From Synechococcaceae cyanobacterium RL_1_2 (lineage in GTDB: Bacteria; Cyanobacteriota; Cyanobacteriia; Cyanobacteriales; JAAUPO01): a stretch of 7,416 bases of DNA. Position 1 is the stretch's first letter; each line of letters starts with the position of its first letter. The DNA is taken from the NCBI GenBank assembly GCA_012033095.1, contig JAAUPO010000105.1, forward strand, positions 1 through 7,416, given 5' to 3'. Shown piece after piece: positions 1 to 6,319 of the stretch. The notes beneath the pieces were generated by a model, which saw only the letters and a program-made list of their open reading frames with translations, had not been told where the DNA came from and searched no databases. The position numbers and the translations under genes were made by a program.

Positions 1-72
1 TTCGATGTAATACCTAGGTTTAACTCAGGAGTTAAGGCCACGATCGCTAAGGGAAAGCCGATACAGGCTTAA
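1..72 (+). CDS. Possible 3' end of an upstream gene (unidentified)
   Basis: Frame 1 is open from the window edge to a TAA at 70-72, about 23 codons (FDVIPRFNSGVKATIAKGKP...). It is the only plus-strand frame without an immediate stop. The stretch is too short to recognise a family and may be chance. It holds a perfect inverted repeat (20-35), which would be unusual inside a gene. The product is unknown. Confidence 0.2.
   Translation, partial: FDVIPRFNSGVKATIAKGKPIQA
20..35. repeat. Short perfect inverted repeat (TTAACTC-AG-GAGTTAA)
   Basis: Seven-base arms at 20-26 and 29-35 are separated by two bases. The tight spacing fits a palindromic protein-binding site better than an RNA hairpin. No T-run follows, so it is not an intrinsic terminator. 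No regulator can be named from the sequence. Confidence 0.3.
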
Positions 73-82
73 AACCATAGTG

Positions 83-199
83 ATGGCCCTTAAATTCCTG
101 GTTGTTTCTAGTTTTTTCTCTTTGTCATTGCTTTCATTTTTTTATTTAGTGGGACTTAAACAAAAAAGAGTGCTCAACAAATCTAAAAGCCTTATGTAG
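83..199 (+). CDS. Candidate small single-span membrane protein (38 aa), unproven
   Basis: An ATG at 83 opens a 38-codon frame ending at TAG 197-199. The peptide begins MALKFLVVSSFFSLSLLSFF, runs on as YLVGL, and then has a basic tail (KQKRVLNKSKS). This gives one clear hydrophobic span of about 20 residues followed by positive charges, a positive-inside pattern placing the C-terminus in the cytoplasm. There is no convincing Shine-Dalgarno sequence, and the run of F/L/S codons could simply come from T-rich intergenic DNA. I do not recognise it as a known small photosystem or cytochrome subunit. It is reported because about 400 bp before ctaD2 is otherwise empty. Confidence 0.22.
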   Translation: MALKFLVVSSFFSLSLLSFFYLVGLKQKRVLNKSKSLM

Positions 200-221
200 C
201 AAAAATTTAACTTCAAAATAG

Positions 222-250
222 TTGATAGTTGAATGCTTGATCGATACTAG
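222..250 (+). promoter_or_regulatory. Weak candidate promoter for the ctaD2-ctaE2 unit
   Basis: TTGATA at 222-227 resembles a -35 box. After a 17-bp gap comes TACTAG at 245-250, a poor -10 box matching about three of six consensus bases. An alternative -10, GATACT at 243-248, scores better but leaves only 15 bp. It lies about 175 bp upstream of the chosen ctaD2 start. This is inference from weak motifs only. Confidence 0.2.
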
Positions 251-301
251 GTTTGACTAAATTTAGCCCCTTGGACGTAATAGCCCTTGTCCTGCAAGCT
301 T

Positions 302-412
302 TTGGGTATTGCTAACTTCAAAAAATGTTTAAGTCCCATTCGTTTTACTGGGTTCCTTTCGACATTTGCCGCGATCGTGGCAGCCAACGACGATCCTCAA
401 GACCCTCATTAA
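302..412 (+). CDS. Candidate small ORF directly upstream of ctaD2 (36 aa), unproven
   Basis: The frame is open from 284 to TAA at 410-412. A TTG at 302 would give 36 residues: a short basic segment (ANFKKCLSPIR), a hydrophobic stretch (FTGFLSTFAAIVAA) and an acidic tail (NDDPQDPH). It ends 11 bp before the ctaD2 ATG, as an operon partner or the tail of a broken upstream gene would. There is no ATG and no clear ribosome-binding site. It overlaps in another frame the N-terminal extension ctaD2 would have if it began at 325. I do not recognise the sequence. Since other genes here carry single-base indels, it could be the remnant of a longer frame. Confidence 0.2.
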   Translation: MGIANFKKCLSPIRFTGFLSTFAAIVAANDDPQDPH

Positions 413-423
413 TCAGTGATTTT

Positions 424-2063
424 ATGACTACAACCGTACACCAAGAAAGAAGGTGGCAAGACTATTTCACCTTCAACACCGATCACAAAGTGATTGGGAT
501 TCAATACATTTGGACTTCATTCTTTTTCTATTTTATTGGTGGGTTTATGGCTGAGGTCATGCGCACCGAACTATCCACCCCAGAACCGGATATTGTGCAG
601 CCGGAGGTATATAACCAACTGCTCACCATGCACGGCACCATCATGATCTTTTTATGGGTGGTTCCCATGGGGGCCGCCTTTGCCAATTACCTGATTCCCC
701 TAATGATTGGGGCGGAAGATATGGCTTTTCCTCGGTTAAATGCCCTTGCTTTCTGGCTTTTCCCCGTCGGTGGCATTTTGCTGATGAGTAGCTTTTTCAT
801 TGGCCCCGCCCAATCCGGTTGGACTGCTTACCCTCCCCTAAGTTTAATTTCAGGGGTATGGGGTCAAGAAATTTGGATTCTTAGTATTTTGTTGGTGGGA
901 ACTTCCTCTATTTTGGGGGCGATTAACTTTCTCACCACCATTTTATTAATGCGGATTCCTGATATGGATATCCACAGTATGCCTTTATTTTGTTGGGCAA
1001 TGCTGGCTACTTCCGCCCTTGCGCTGCTTTCCACCCCAGTGCTAGCGGGGGCATTAGTGTTACTCTCCTTTGATTTGATTGCGGGCACTAATTTCTTTAA
1101 CCCCGCTGGCGGTGGGGATCCGGTGGTGTACCAACATATGTTTTGGTTCTACTCCCATCCGGCGGTGTACATTATGGTTTTGCCCATCTTTGGGGTGATT
1201 TCGGAGGTAATCCCGATCCATGCCCGCAAGCCAATTTTTGGTTACCGCGCGATCGCGTATTCCAGTTTAACCATTAGCTTTTTAGGTTTAATCGTCTGGG
1301 CCCACCACATGTTTACCAGCGGTACTCCTGGGTGGTTAAGGATGTTTTTCATGGCGGCGACCATGTTAATTGCCGTACCGACTGGGATCAAAATTTTCAG
1401 TTGGTGTGCCACCCTTTGGCAGGGCAAAATTAGCCTCAATAGTGCCATGGTGTTTGCCATGGGCTTTCTCTCCTCCTTCCTAATTGGGGGCTTAAGCGGC
1501 GTGATGCTAGCGGCGGTGCCCTTTGATATTCATGTTCACGATACCTATTTTGTGGTAGCCCATTTCCATTATGTGTTGTTTGGGGGATCGGTGTTTGGCA
1601 TTTTGCTGGCATTTACCACTGGTTCCCGAAAATGACAGGACGGATGGTTAATGAAACCCTGGGTCGTATCCATTTTGTGATGACTTTTGTTGGGTTTAAT
1701 TTAACCTTTATGCCCATGCATAAATTAGGTTTAATTGGCATGAACCGACGCATTGCCCTGTATGACCCGATTTTTCAAGATCTTAACCAAGTTGTTTCCT
1801 TTGGTTCCTACATTCTGGCCGCATCCAGCATCCCCTTTGTGATCAATATGCTCTGGAGTCTGGCTAAGGGGGAAAAAGCCGCCCGTAATCCTTGGCGTGC
1901 CCTAACCTTAGAATGGCAAACCTCTTCTCCCCCCATTATTGAAAACTTCGAGGAAGAACCGGTACTCTGGGCTGGCCCCTATGATTACGGTATTGATACC
2001 GAAGAAACGGAAATGGAAGATGTGGAAGATCTCCTCGCTGAAGTGGGGGCTGAGTTGCGCTAA
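424..2063 (+). pseudogene. ctaD2: Cytochrome c oxidase-type subunit I (alternative respiratory terminal oxidase CtaD2), one frameshift
   Basis: This is the catalytic subunit of an A-type heme-copper oxidase, reducing O2 to water in the membrane and pumping protons. Numbered from ATG 424, ligands are visible: low-spin heme His70 (TMHGT), CuB His245 with Tyr249 (YSHPAVY), the HH pair 294-295 (WAHHMF), the K-channel region with Lys323 (PTGIKIFSW), and His380/His382 (VAHFHYV). The frame stops at 1633-1635 just after residue 395. Adding one T to the T-run at 1601-1604 gives the canonical GIFAGIYHWFPKMTGRM and continues to TAA at 2061-2063, making about 546 aa, normal for the family. ATG 424 is preferred over 325 because the extra 33 residues are unlike subunit I and the cyanobacterial N-terminus (RRWQDYFTFNTDHKVIGIQY) follows 424. 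Assignment to CtaD2 rather than CtaD1 is inferred from the absence of an adjacent ctaC. The frameshift may be an artefact. Confidence 0.88.
1601..1610 (+). other. Single-base deletion site in ctaD2
   Basis: The frame changes here from that of 424 to that of 1632. Four T's stand where five would encode GIFAGIYHW, one of the most conserved stretches of subunit I. Protein similarity is uninterrupted on both sides. A short homopolymer is a common place for both sequencing error and slippage mutation. Confidence 0.8.
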
Positions 2064-2122
2064 GCGATCGCGATCCTCCCAGGAGCCCCTAATTTAGCTT
2101 GAAAGGGTTTGGGGGCGATCGC
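2064..2122. repeat. Two HIP1 octamers (GCGATCGC) in the ctaD2-ctaE2 gap
   Basis: GCGATCGC occurs at 2064-2071 and 2115-2122, directly after the ctaD2 stop. HIP1 is a highly over-represented palindrome in many cyanobacterial genomes; other copies here start at 1249, 4929, 5862 and 7105. The pair is also flanked by AAAGGG (2102-2107) and CCCTTTTT (2129-2136), which could pair with a large loop but does not make a convincing terminator. Confidence 0.8.
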
Positions 2123-2139
2123 AGTACTCCCTTTTTCGT

Positions 2140-2156
2140 ATGTTCACGAATGTTCA
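2140..2156 (+). promoter_or_regulatory. Tandem ATGTTCA motif, possible regulator site before ctaE2
   Basis: ATGTTCA occurs at 2140-2146 and again at 2150-2156, start-to-start 10 bp, about one helical turn, 45-60 bp before the ctaE2 start. Same-face direct repeats of this kind are typical of transcription-factor sites. No specific regulator can be named. The motif is short enough to be chance. Confidence 0.25.
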
Positions 2157-2200
2157 TTTAATCAAAATAACCTACGTCATTATTGAGCCATTACTAATCT

Positions 2201-2820
2201 ATGCAAATAACTGAACCGTTAAATAGTAACCCGAGTAACCCGACTCCGGCAGAAACCTCCGGCCACCATAGCCATCCCGATCACCGGATGTTTGGATTAT
2301 ATTTATTCCTAATCGCCGAAAGTATGATCTTTTTGGGGTTATTTACCGCTTTTTTAATGTACAAAGCCATGATGCCCGTATGGCCACCGGAGGGCACCCC
2401 TGAATTAGAGTTAATTTTGCCCGGGGTTAACACCGTAATTCTGGTTTCCAGTAGTTTTGTCATGCACCGTGGCCAAGCCGCCATCAAAAAAAATGATGTG
2501 AAAGGATTGCAGTTTTGGTTTGGTTTAACCGCCGCCATGGGTTTAGTCTTTTTACTGGGCCAGGGTTATGAATATTTCCATGCGGAATTTGGCCTCACCA
2601 CTAATCTGTTTGCTAGTTCCTTTTATGCCCTCACCGGTTTCCATGGTTTACACGTTACCTTTGGTTTAGCTCTAGTACTAGCGGTGCTCTGGCGATCGTT
2701 GCAAAGGGGAGCATTATTCCGATAAGTTAAACGATTTTGGGGTGGAAGCCGCTTGAACTTTATTGGCACTTCGTCGATGTCGTCTGGATCATTCTATTTG
2801 TCATCGTTTACATACTCTAG
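2201..2820 (+). pseudogene. ctaE2: Cytochrome c oxidase-type subunit III (CtaE2), two frameshifts
   Basis: Subunit III is a membrane partner of subunit I in A-type oxidases, stabilising the complex and its oxygen and proton paths. From ATG 2201 the product has a His-rich N-terminus (HHSHPDH, 22-28), a first span with the conserved Glu40 (IAESMIFLGLF), GYEYF near 122-126 and FYALTGFHGLHVTFG at 141-155, all typical. The frame stops at TAA 2723-2725. One extra base around 2709-2715 hides a GHYSDK or GAYSDK segment followed by DFGVEAA. A second extra T at 2753-2754 hides ELYWHFVDVVW, which runs to TAG 2818-2820. Removing both gives about 205 aa, the normal length. It sits 137 bp after ctaD2 and before a strong terminator, so the two probably form one unit. 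The conserved tail shows that the damage is very recent or not real. Confidence 0.87.
2709..2756 (+). other. Two single-base insertion sites in ctaE2
   Basis: The first extra base lies within 2709-2715; dropping G2711 gives GHYS, while dropping one T at 2714-2715 gives GAYS. The second is the doubled T at 2753-2754, where GCTTGAA replaces the expected GCTGAA (Ala-Glu). Together they shift the frame by two bases within about 40 bp, and the last 21 codons are otherwise canonical subunit III. Confidence 0.78.
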
Positions 2821-2841
2821 AACTTGCTAACGTTTTTAACT

Positions 2842-2870
2842 GCGATCAGGGCCATTGATGTCGTGATCGC
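2842..2870 (+). repeat. Inverted repeat GCGATCA / TGATCGC after ctaE2
   Basis: Seven-base perfect arms at 2842-2848 and 2864-2870 enclose 15 bases, and a T-run (2876-2880) follows after CATGG. This could be a weak upstream terminator ahead of the stronger one at 2916. The arms share the HIP1 core, so the pairing may be coincidental. Confidence 0.3.
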
Positions 2871-2915
2871 CATGGTTTTTGTTAAGAATTCCTAAGGCAA
2901 ATAAAACCACCTCAA

Positions 2916-2947
2916 CCCCCAACTTTAATTAAGTGGGGGCTTTTTTT
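2916..2947 (+). terminator. Intrinsic terminator of the ctaD2-ctaE2 unit
   Basis: The arms CCCCCAACTT (2916-2925) and AAGTGGGGG (2931-2939) form a GC-rich stem with one bulged A and a five-base loop. After a C, an eight-base or near-eight-base T-run (2941-2947) follows. This is a textbook Rho-independent terminator, about 95 bp after the restored ctaE2 stop. It separates the oxidase genes from the permease pair. Confidence 0.85.
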
Positions 2948-3024
2948 CACCCCGATACATTCCTAGCTACGAAATAACCCATCGATCGCTTGTAGGAAAA
3001 CCGTGGGTATCTTAAAACCAAAGT

Positions 3025-3030
3025 TATGAT
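3025..3030 (+). promoter_or_regulatory. Candidate -10 box for the permease pair
   Basis: TATGAT at 3025-3030 matches the -10 consensus in five of six positions and lies 28 bp before the ATG at 3059. No good -35 box is found at the usual spacing; TTGTAG at 2990-2995 is 29 bp away. Its position after the terminator at 2916 is sensible. This is inferred only. Confidence 0.3.
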
Positions 3031-3058
3031 GAATAACAGCCATTGCTCCACCTAAACC

Positions 3059-4594
3059 ATGATCTTATCCCAACTCCTCGATCGGGTAGGGGATTATAAC
3101 CCCCAACTTTTACGAGAACTAAAAGGCCGCCTCATTCCCCGAAATATTTATCTTGTGATCGGGTTTTCCCTAATTCTGCAAGCTTTAATCCTCATTATCG
3201 CCCAACAGCCTCAAGGAACCCATTGGACTGGGGTCTTTCAAACCCTCCACCATTTAATTCCCCTGATCTTGCTGCCCGGCTGTATTTATGCGTTGAGCAC
3301 TGATCTAATCAAAGAAGAACAACGGGGCACCCTTGATTTTATCCGCCTAACGCCCCAGCCTAGCAGTAATATTTTAATGGGCAAAATATTAGGAGTTTCT
3401 GCCCTAGTCTTGTTGGGATGCCTGTCTTTGATTCCCCTCCATTTTTTGGCCGGAATCTATGCCGATATCCAGGGAACTTGGTTGATCGGGATCTATTTGT
3501 TTTGGGGTTTAAGTGTTGCCCTCTTTAGTACGATCGCCATCGGGATGATTCAAAATGCTGCAGTGGCTCAACAGTTAATCCACAAGCAAAATATTTTAAA
3601 TGGGACAGCGGCTTTTTCCGGCTTAGCATCATTTTTTATTGCGTCGGGGTACTGCGCATTTTTTAATTTATTCCTGGGCATTTATCAGGAGGATTTTATC
3701 CTATTTAAATGGTTCTTTTTGCCGGTGGGAGGCAATTTCACTTTAGGTTATCTCTGGTTAATGACAACGATCGCGGGGTTAACCTATGGTTGTTGGGTCG
3801 GGATTAATCGGCGTTTTCGTAATACTAACCACAGTTTATACACCAAAGCCCAAAGTTATATTGCCATGGCAGCGTTACAACTATGGTTTGTCGGTTTTTT
3901 CTTTCCCGTGGATGCCAACGCCAATTTTAGTAATTCCCCCCAGGTTATAGGCTTATTTTGGGTTAGTTTTGCCTGTCCGCTCCTATTACTCCTGGTTAAT
4001 CAAGCCATTACCCCCTCCCGCCAATATTTATTAGAATGGGCCAGATACCGTCAGCTTAAGGAGTTATGGCCAGATTTATTATGGGCCGAAAAAAGTCCAA
4101 CGGTGATCGCCCTAGGGATTAATATCGCGATCGTGATCGGGGTCTGGTCATTGTGGTTGTTGGCGTTACCATGGAATTTTTTTGATGGTAATCAACAGAC
4201 TGTAACCTTTGGCCTTGCTTGGTTCATCTGTCTCCTCACCATGGTATCGGTATGGATTTACGGTGTGATCTCCCAATGGTTATTAATGTCAATCAAACCC
4301 CAACATGGCATCAAGGTACCGATCGAAACCCAAGCTACTTTCACCACCATCATGGTGATGGGGATTCCCACCATTGTGGCCTTAGTAACGAAGGTGCCTT
4401 TATTTTGGGCTTTTACCCCCTTTCCTGCCCTAATGCTTATTAGCGGCTCTAAGCCGATGGCATTGGTGCTGTTAGGTTTGCAATTAATCCTAGGGATATT
4501 AACCTTCAAGGGTTTTAACCAATGCCTAAAACGCCTAGGGCAATCGGAAACTAAAGATTTATTAACCTCTTCTAACCTAACTAGATTTAACTAA
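3059..4594 (+). CDS. ABC-2 type permease-like polytopic membrane protein (511 aa)
   Basis: This is an intact membrane protein with roughly ten or more hydrophobic spans. The N-terminus (NPQLLRELKGRLIPRN, 14-29) is a cytoplasmic amphipathic segment leading into a span at about 31-48. Residues 85-100 (KEEQRGTLDFIRLTPQ), followed by ILMGKILG, match the cytoplasmic loop of ABC-2 exporter permeases, where E-x-x-x-G-T-L and L-T-P precede G-K. Other cytoplasmic-looking segments are INRRFRNTN near 249 and the charged tail GQSETKDLL (495-503). The role would be the membrane half of an ABC exporter; substrate unknown, and no ATPase is nearby. ATG 3059 is used because an in-frame TAA lies just upstream at 3053-3055. 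It is paralogous to the next gene, 16 bp away. The family call is by motif, not by search. Confidence 0.75.
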   Translation: MILSQLLDRVGDYNPQLLRELKGRLIPRNIYLVIGFSLILQALILIIAQQPQGTHWTGVFQTLHHLIPLILLPGCIYALSTDLIKEEQRGTLDFIRLTPQPSSNILMGKILGVSALVLLGCLSLIPLHFLAGIYADIQGTWLIGIYLFWGLSVALFSTIAIGMIQNAAVAQQLIHKQNILNGTAAFSGLASFFIASGYCAFFNLFLGIYQEDFILFKWFFLPVGGNFTLGYLWLMTTIAGLTYGCWVGINRRFRNTNHSLYTKAQSYIAMAALQLWFVGFFFPVDANANFSNSPQVIGLFWVSFACPLLLLLVNQAITPSRQYLLEWARYRQLKELWPDLLWAEKSPTVIALGINIAIVIGVWSLWLLALPWNFFDGNQQTVTFGLAWFICLLTMVSVWIYGVISQWLLMSIKPQHGIKVPIETQATFTTIMVMGIPTIVALVTKVPLFWAFTPFPALMLISGSKPMALVLLGLQLILGILTFKGFNQCLKRLGQSETKDLLTSSNLTRFN

Positions 4595-4598
4595 GGAG
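4593..4598 (+). promoter_or_regulatory. Ribosome-binding site AAGGAG overlapping the previous stop
   Basis: AAGGAG at 4593-4598 overlaps the TAA (4592-4594) of the first permease and lies 12 bp before the ATG at 4611. It is one of the few clear Shine-Dalgarno sequences in the window. Its overlap with the preceding stop supports co-transcription and possibly translational coupling. A second ATG follows immediately at 4614. Confidence 0.65.
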
Positions 4599-5348
4599 CC
4601 ACCGTTAGCTATGATGCAAAATTTAATCGATCGCTTAGGGGAATTTAACCCCCAATTATTTCGAGAAATAAAGGGAAGAATCATCCGCCGTAACATCTTT
4701 TTAACGATCGCGGGTTCGATTATTTTTCAATTTCTGATACTGATTGTACGCAACGGCCAACTACCTCGGCCCTACGAAGAGATGGCAGAATACTCCTATC
4801 CGATCTACAGTGGTTACTGCCTAGGGGGCAATGAACAGGCTTATTCCCGTAGTAATGTTTGTGACGTATTACAAAATGATTGGCACATTAATTGGCAATT
4901 ATTTCACCTGGATAGCTTCGTGACTCTGGCGATCGCGAGTTATTTTATTTTGCTAGTAGCCGGCACTTACCTCCTGATCGCTGACTTAGCCAAAGAAGAA
5001 CGTCGCCATACCCTCGATTTTTTACGACTCACCCCCCAATCTGCTTGGTCAATTATGACGGGTAAACTCTTGGGGGTACCGAGCTTAGTCTATCTATTTA
5101 TTGCGCTTACTATCCCCTATCAATTGTTTAGTGCGATCGGAGCTAGCATTAATCCATTGATGTTAATGGGTTACGGCTTATTGGTGGCAGCCAGTGCGAT
5201 GTTCTTTTTTACAGCGGGCATGTTTTTAGCTCTGATTGTGCCCTCCTCCGTTGGTTTTAAACCCTGGCTCGGCAGTGGAACCGTACTATTTTTTCTCTGG
5301 GTCAGCACCGCCATGATCCACAATAACTACGGGGATTTATCACCAATA

Positions 5349-5358
5349 CCCCCATGGA
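5349..5358 (+). other. Single-base insertion site in the second permease
   Basis: The frame of 4611 runs into TAA at 5373-5375, while the protein continues in the frame of 5359. The run of five C's at 5349-5353 is the likeliest place for the extra base; with four C's the product reads SPIPHGLVILYNPAIG. The exact base cannot be fixed without a close homologue. Confidence 0.65.
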
Positions 5359-5734
5359 TTGGTTATTTTATATAATCCAGCCATTGGTTTACCTTACCTA
5401 ATCGATAGCACGGGTTTATCTCCTGATGTGGTGGATTATTTCCATTTGGATAATTTTAGCCACTTAAAATTCTACCGCCTGTCCATGTGGTATCAATCCC
5501 TAACCGCGATCGGGTTTAGCATTATGACTTTAACCCTCGGAACCCTATGGCTAACCAAAGTAATTGAGCGACGTTTCCATAACCCTGTATCTACTCCCAT
5601 TAGTAAAGGTCAGAGTTATGCCTTCTCCGCCTTTACCACATTTATGTTCCTGGGTTTCACCATCGAAGCTCAGCCCTGGGGAGGCTTTGGGGAAGGGATC
5701 TTTAACAATTTTCTGTTATTTTTTGTGCTCCATG

Positions 5735-5742
5735 CCATGTGA
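5735..5742 (+). other. Single-base deletion site in the second permease
   Basis: CATGTGACC ends the middle frame at TGA 5740-5742. One added G restores HAMVTLALVAGL and the frame used to the C-terminus. Sequence similarity to the first permease continues across the site (QRQSLLDW against SRQYLLEW). Confidence 0.7.
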
Positions 5743-6319
5743 CCCTTGCCTTAGTTGCCGGCCTGTCCACCCAACGTCAAAGTCTTTTGGATTGGTCGCG
5801 GTTCCGCACTGGCAAATTATCCTGGGATTTAATTTTGGGTCAAAAAAGCCCTGCTAATACCGCGATCGCCATTAATTTAGCCATTAGTGCCGCCATTTTG
5901 CTGCCGGTAATTATGGTGTTGCCCCTAGGCACTTATAAAGAACCTTTAATCTGGGGGGTGATTCTTCATTCCACCATGATTTTGTTGTACTGCGCGATCG
6001 TGCAACTACTGCTCTTGATCCCCATGAAAACCAACACGATCCTTGCCGCTGCGGCCATTGGCCTCATGACCATCGTGCCCCCAATCGTGTTAGGAATCCT
6101 TAACCTAGATCCCGATCGCCTTGCTGCCCCATGGCTATTTTCTGTCCTACCGGCGGTGGCCACAGAGTACGCCCCTTTGCCCCTCTTGTTTACCGCCGTA
6201 ATTGGGGAATCCCTAGGAGTAATTATGCTTAATCTAGAGTTACATCGTCGCCTACGGGTATATGGTCAATCAGAATTTAAAACGTTGGTGAGTTCCTCCC
6301 ATTAATCCTTTCCTGATTA

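Larger units (their letters stand above)
4611..6305 (+). pseudogene. Second ABC-2 type permease-like membrane protein, two compensating frameshifts
   Basis: This is a tandem paralogue of the preceding gene: FNPQLFREIKGRIIRRN (12-28), KEERRHTLDFLRLTPQ (128-143) then MTGKLLG, ERRFHNP with KGQSYAF, QRQSLLDWSRFR and the tail GQSEFKTLVSSS all align with it. The reading frame is broken twice. One extra base is present around 5349-5358, in or beside a run of five C's; removing it joins GDLSPIP to LVILYNPAIGLPYLI. One base is missing at 5737-5740, where CATGTGACC replaces the likely CATGGTGACC; this rejoins FVLHAM to VTLALVAGLS. The shifts cancel, giving about 564 aa, some 50 more than its partner. 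Extra residues include a loop at about 50-100 with Cys70 and Cys84, probably extracytoplasmic. A role beside the first permease in one exporter is inferred. The breaks may be sequencing errors. Confidence 0.78.

Noticed and set aside
13..256. Direct repeat CTAGGTTTAACTCA versus CTAGGTTTGACTAA
   Set aside because: Twelve of fourteen bases match, but in AT-rich intergenic DNA at only two sites 230 bp apart this could be chance.
325..423. N-terminal extension of ctaD2 from an upstream ATG
   Set aside because: The 33 added residues (rich in R, S, F and C) do not resemble subunit I, and typical cyanobacterial N-terminal sequence begins after the ATG at 424.
864..1460. Minus-strand open frames opposite ctaD2
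   Set aside because: They lie antisense to strongly conserved heme-copper oxidase sequence, are short and match no family I know.
2098..2136. AAAGGG...CCCTTTTT as a terminator between ctaD2 and ctaE2
   Set aside because: The stem is only six to seven pairs with a loop of about 20 bases; termination there would also separate two subunits of one enzyme.
4219..4509. Overlapping plus- and minus-strand frames within the first permease
   Set aside because: The 511-aa frame is continuous, matches its paralogue and explains the region; the others have His-rich or random composition.
5564..5857. Alternative 97-aa frame in the second permease
   Set aside because: It is out of phase with the segments shared with the paralogue (KGQSYAF, QRQSLLDW), which are encoded in the other frames.
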